This document shows, piece after piece, positions 11,886-13,837 of a stretch of DNA of 13,837 nt (positions are counted from its first letter, which is position 1; each line of letters starts with the position of its first letter). A program made the position numbers and the translations under genes. Below the pieces are notes generated by a model that did not search any database, was not told the DNA's origin, and saw nothing but the letters and a program-made list of their open reading frames with translations. The stretch comes from Coprococcus sp. (lineage in GTDB: Bacteria; Bacillota; Clostridia; Lachnospirales; Lachnospiraceae): the NCBI GenBank assembly GCA_016297495.1, contig JAEDGN010000055.1, forward strand, positions 1 through 13,837, written 5' to 3'.

Positions 11886-12044
11886 TTATTTAGCGTCAAA
11901 GGATTCGCAGTCAGTACCTTCCTTGGTCTTAGGAGAACATTCGCATTTGCCGACACGAATGGAATTCAAAGTACAATATTCGACCTCTCCTGCATGATGT
12001 TTGCAGTCGTGAACACTGCATCCGATAGAATTATTTGCTTCCAT
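11886..12044 (-). CDS. DUF1540 protein, 52 aa, six cysteines
   Basis: A small protein, MEANNSIGCSVHDCKHHAG..., with cysteines at 9, 14, 24, 34, 36 and 46 and a His pair at 16-17. The order C-x4-C-x9-C-T-L-x-x-I-x-V-x3-C-x-C ... T-x-C-x-S-F is the DUF1540 pattern, a family of small Firmicute proteins that probably bind a metal such as zinc through their cysteines (inference). Many clostridial members are spore-linked by my recollection. AAGGAG (12054-12059) lies 9 nt before the ATG. The gene is transcribed alone and divergently from the DUF2804 gene. Confidence 0.88.
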   Translation of the reverse strand: MEANNSIGCSVHDCKHHAGEVEYCTLNSIRVGKCECSPKTKEGTDCESFDAK

Positions 12045-12079
12045 TTGGATAATCTCCTTCCATAGTAATGATAGATGCG

Positions 12080-12105
12080 TACCGTGATAATGACGGCCGA
12101 CGGTA
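12080..12105. repeat. Short inverted repeat between the DUF1540 and DUF2804 genes
   Basis: TACCGT (12080-12085) and ACGGTA (12100-12105) form a 6-bp inverted repeat with a 14-nt centre. It lies in the divergent region and could be a regulator site, but it is short enough to be chance. Confidence 0.25.
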
Positions 12106-12163
12106 TCAGTTTGTGTAAAAAATAATGAAATATGTATGAAATACTATTTTTTTTTGAAAAATT

Positions 12164-12172
12164 TGTTATACT
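12164..12172 (+). promoter_or_regulatory. Extended -10 promoter of the DUF2804 gene
   Basis: TG-T-TATACT fits an extended -10 element. No -35 at the normal distance is recognisable in the T-rich DNA upstream. The start of transcription would lie about 15 nt before the ATG, close to the GGGGAGG site. Confidence 0.45.
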
Positions 12173-12180
12173 ACTAATAT

Positions 12181-12187
12181 GGGGAGG
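12181..12187 (+). promoter_or_regulatory. Ribosome binding site that sets the DUF2804 start
   Basis: GGGGAGG lies 7 nt before the ATG at 12195. The longest frame begins at 12132, but that ATG has no ribosome site and lies upstream of the promoter, so it is rejected. Confidence 0.85.
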
Positions 12188-12194
12188 AATTTCT

Positions 12195-13229
12195 ATGCAG
12201 CATGAGGTTACCAGGGTTCAAAGCCTGTTAGATGATCATGGTCTGATATGTGAACCCGGGTGGGCAAGGCAGCCGGTCTGGCAGTATGAACGTCAACGGA
12301 TTGCAGCTCCTGCTCTTCGTATTAAAGAATGGGATTATTATCTGGCGATGAGTGAGCATTATGCGGTGGCTTTTACCTTGTCTGATCTGGGATATCTGGG
12401 ACTGATCAGTGTATCATTAATTAATCTGGCAGAAAAAAATGAACATACCGAGACGATACTGACCCCAATGCCAATGGGCAGAATGCATTTGGGCAGTGCA
12501 TCATCAGAGGGAGATGCCGATTTTAAGAATGGAAGAATTCATCTGCGATACAGGACATGGCCGGGACGTCGTCGGATCCAATGTGTTTTTCATGATTTCA
12601 GGGACGGGAAGACGCTGACGGCCGATTTACTGATGAAACAGCCTGACATGGACAGTATTTGTATTGCAACTCCGTGGAAGGAGAAGCCAACCGCGTTTTA
12701 TTATAACCAGAAGATAAATTGTATGCCTGTCAAGGGAAAGGTCAGTTTTGACGGCAGGGATTATCTTTTTGATGGACGGAGAGATATGGCTGTGCTGGAC
12801 TGGGGCCGGGGGGTGTGGACCTACGACAATATCTGGCGCTGGGGAACCTGCAGTACCTGGATTGACGGAAAGCCATTCGGATTTAATCTGGGATACGGAT
12901 TCAGTGACAGAAGCAGCGCTTCTGAGAATGTGATCTTTTATGATGGGCATGCTCATAAACTGGATGAAGTAACGTTTATGATTCCGGAGGATGAGAAGGG
13001 GGTCAGTCTTTTCACGGAACCGTGGACGATTTCTTCAAGTGACGGACGGTTCGAAGGGGTTTTCGAACCAATATTGGACAGAAAGGCTAAAACCGATTTA
13101 CGGGTGATCGTTACAGAGCAGCACCAGGTATTTGGGCATTTGACAGGAACAGCTATTCTTGATGATGGCACACCAGTTAAGATGAGGGATGTAACTGCAG
13201 CCCTCGAGGTTGTACATAATCGTTATTAA
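12195..13229 (+). CDS. DUF2804 family protein
   Basis: A 344-residue soluble protein. I recognise the DUF2804 layout: an N-terminal part with the RIKEWDYYLAM segment, a middle of beta-rich blocks (FYYNQKINCMPVKGKV), a core with the DWGRGVWTYDNIWRWGTCS motif, and GKPFGFNLGYGFSD. The C-terminal third again alternates beta strands and ends FGHLTGTAILDDGT..VKMRDV. The family is widespread in bacteria and fungi without a known reaction; its shape is thought to be lipocalin-like and related to CrtC-type hydratases (recollection). The conserved Asp, Trp and Arg in DWGRG..WRWG would be the first place to look for an active site. It is the first gene after its own promoter; the MraZ-like gene follows 65 bp later and may share the transcript. 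Confidence 0.85.
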   Translation: MQHEVTRVQSLLDDHGLICEPGWARQPVWQYERQRIAAPALRIKEWDYYLAMSEHYAVAFTLSDLGYLGLISVSLINLAEKNEHTETILTPMPMGRMHLGSASSEGDADFKNGRIHLRYRTWPGRRRIQCVFHDFRDGKTLTADLLMKQPDMDSICIATPWKEKPTAFYYNQKINCMPVKGKVSFDGRDYLFDGRRDMAVLDWGRGVWTYDNIWRWGTCSTWIDGKPFGFNLGYGFSDRSSASENVIFYDGHAHKLDEVTFMIPEDEKGVSLFTEPWTISSSDGRFEGVFEPILDRKAKTDLRVIVTEQHQVFGHLTGTAILDDGTPVKMRDVTAALEVVHNRY

Positions 13230-13294
13230 TACGGCATACGTCGGAATCTGAAGGGAGATATCCTGCGAGGAACCGCAACAGGGAGGAAAAAAGT

Positions 13295-13699
13295 ATGAGA
13301 GAGCGGATTATATTCGGGGAGAATGGATACACGGACTTAAAGCTGGAGAAGAGTAAAAATTATATTGTAACAAAATGGTATGGCAGCAGCCTGGCAATTT
13401 TTGAGGAAGATGCATTCAAAAAATATCTCATGAAGTTGGATACGGATTTTAAAGACAATAATCATGGACGCAGTGTCATCAGATATTTTCTGTCGGCGGC
13501 AGTGACGATGATGACGGAAGAGGATGACGGATGGATCATTCCGACAGAGCTTCTGGATTGTATTTCAAAAGAGGGGGAAGCAATTGAGAGCTGGCATTGC
13601 AGCAATAAGGGGAAATATCAGGATAGTCTGCCGATTATGCTGCTGGCATCCAGCAGCAATATGGACAGTGCCATTACGATGACAGCAGAACGGCATTAA
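13295..13699 (+). CDS. Divergent MraZ-like protein
   Basis: A 134-residue protein with GGGAGG 8 nt before the ATG. The middle reads NYIVTKWYGSSLAIFEEDAF, then ...RSVIRYFLSAAV...GWIIPTELLDCI. This follows the order of MraZ: VTKG-x-x-x-CLFVYP, the K-F-V-R-x-F-x-SGA helix, then DxxGRIxIP of the second AbrB-like half. MraZ is a ring-forming DNA-binding regulator of the division and cell-wall (dcw) cluster. Here the first half lacks its DxxGR motif and the second has Trp where the DNA-contact Arg of DxxxR should be, so it probably does not bind DNA as MraZ does. It stands alone, away from any dcw genes. The match is from memory and fairly weak; a hypothetical protein is the alternative. Confidence 0.6.
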   Translation: MRERIIFGENGYTDLKLEKSKNYIVTKWYGSSLAIFEEDAFKKYLMKLDTDFKDNNHGRSVIRYFLSAAVTMMTEEDDGWIIPTELLDCISKEGEAIESWHCSNKGKYQDSLPIMLLASSSNMDSAITMTAERH

Positions 13700-13710
13700 A
13701 AGAATGTGTA

Positions 13711-13773
13711 AATAAAAAGAATACGGCAAAGTACATAGCAAAAAGCCGGAAGTGTACTTTGCCGTATTTTTAT
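13711..13773. terminator. Bidirectional terminator
   Basis: A perfect 16-bp stem, AATACGGCAAAGTACA (13720-13735) with TGTACTTTGCCGTATT (13753-13768), has a 17-nt loop. It is followed on the plus strand by TTTAT and on the minus strand by TTTTTATTT. It ends the MraZ-like gene and would also serve a gene coming from the right. Confidence 0.9.
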
Positions 13774-13837
13774 GGTTCTGACGGGGCAAGAACATCTGCG
13801 ATGGAATTGTCTGTCAGAAATGTGTTCACATTATATA
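13770..13837 (-). CDS. Possible 3' end of a minus-strand gene
   Basis: From the right edge to a TAA at 13772-13770 the minus strand is open for 21 codons and reads NVNTFLTDNSIADVLAPSEP at its end. The stop lies next to the bidirectional terminator, as expected of a gene arriving from the right. The stretch is too short to prove coding or to name a family. Confidence 0.4.
   Translation of the reverse strand, partial: YNVNTFLTDNSIADVLAPSEP

Noticed and set aside
1..13837. CRISPR array, prophage or plasmid origin
   Set aside because: No regularly spaced repeats, phage structural genes, integrase, iterons or replication genes were seen on either strand.

Overview
The window looks like chromosomal DNA of an anaerobic, spore-forming, low-to-mid-GC Firmicute, most likely a gut Lachnospiraceae. 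I infer this from strong purine-rich ribosome binding sites on nearly every gene, CotF-like spore coat proteins, DUF6774, DUF1540 and DUF6512 family proteins, PE-synthesis genes of clostridial type, and oxygen-sensitive Fe-S and molybdenum enzymes. No phage, transposase gene or CRISPR array is visible.

Layout. Positions 1-660 hold the 3' end of an amidohydrolase (8-oxoguanine deaminase type), a 48-residue ORF and a strong terminator. Positions 660-1300 hold a minus-strand DUF6512 membrane protein gene between two identical 29-bp direct repeats; the near repeat supplies the last codons of the gene. A PspC-domain gene and a DUF6774-like gene follow, meeting tail to tail with a 4-bp overlap. A tRNA-Ala(GGC) on the minus strand has its own promoter and terminator.

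Positions 2023-6637 are a compact minus-strand run. In transcription order it encodes a fused Fe-S redox protein (C_GCAxxG_C_C domain + siroheme/4Fe-4S reductase domain + two ferredoxin clusters), a PAP2-type lipid phosphatase, a UPF0104 flippase-like protein, phosphatidylserine synthase (pssA) and phosphatidylserine decarboxylase (psd). The last four form a phospholipid module with ATGA overlaps and gaps of 15 bp or less. The redox gene is divergent from a plus-strand pair, a PPOX/NimA-like flavoprotein and a molybdopterin oxidoreductase, so three redox genes share one 173-bp control region.

Positions 9305-13837 hold a terminator, two minus-strand spore-coat-like genes, a plus-strand pair of very small overlapping membrane ORFs, an AEC-family transporter, a leaderless N-acetylmuramoyl-L-alanine amidase, a DUF1540 metal-binding-type mini-protein, a DUF2804 protein, a divergent MraZ-like protein and a bidirectional terminator. 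The right edge may hold the end of a minus-strand gene.

The best candidates for something undescribed are the 29-bp repeat cassette, the overlapping 38- and 31-residue membrane ORFs, the three-part redox fusion with its shared control region, and the stand-alone MraZ-like protein that lacks the usual DNA-contact arginine. All names come from reading the translated sequences; no database search was run.
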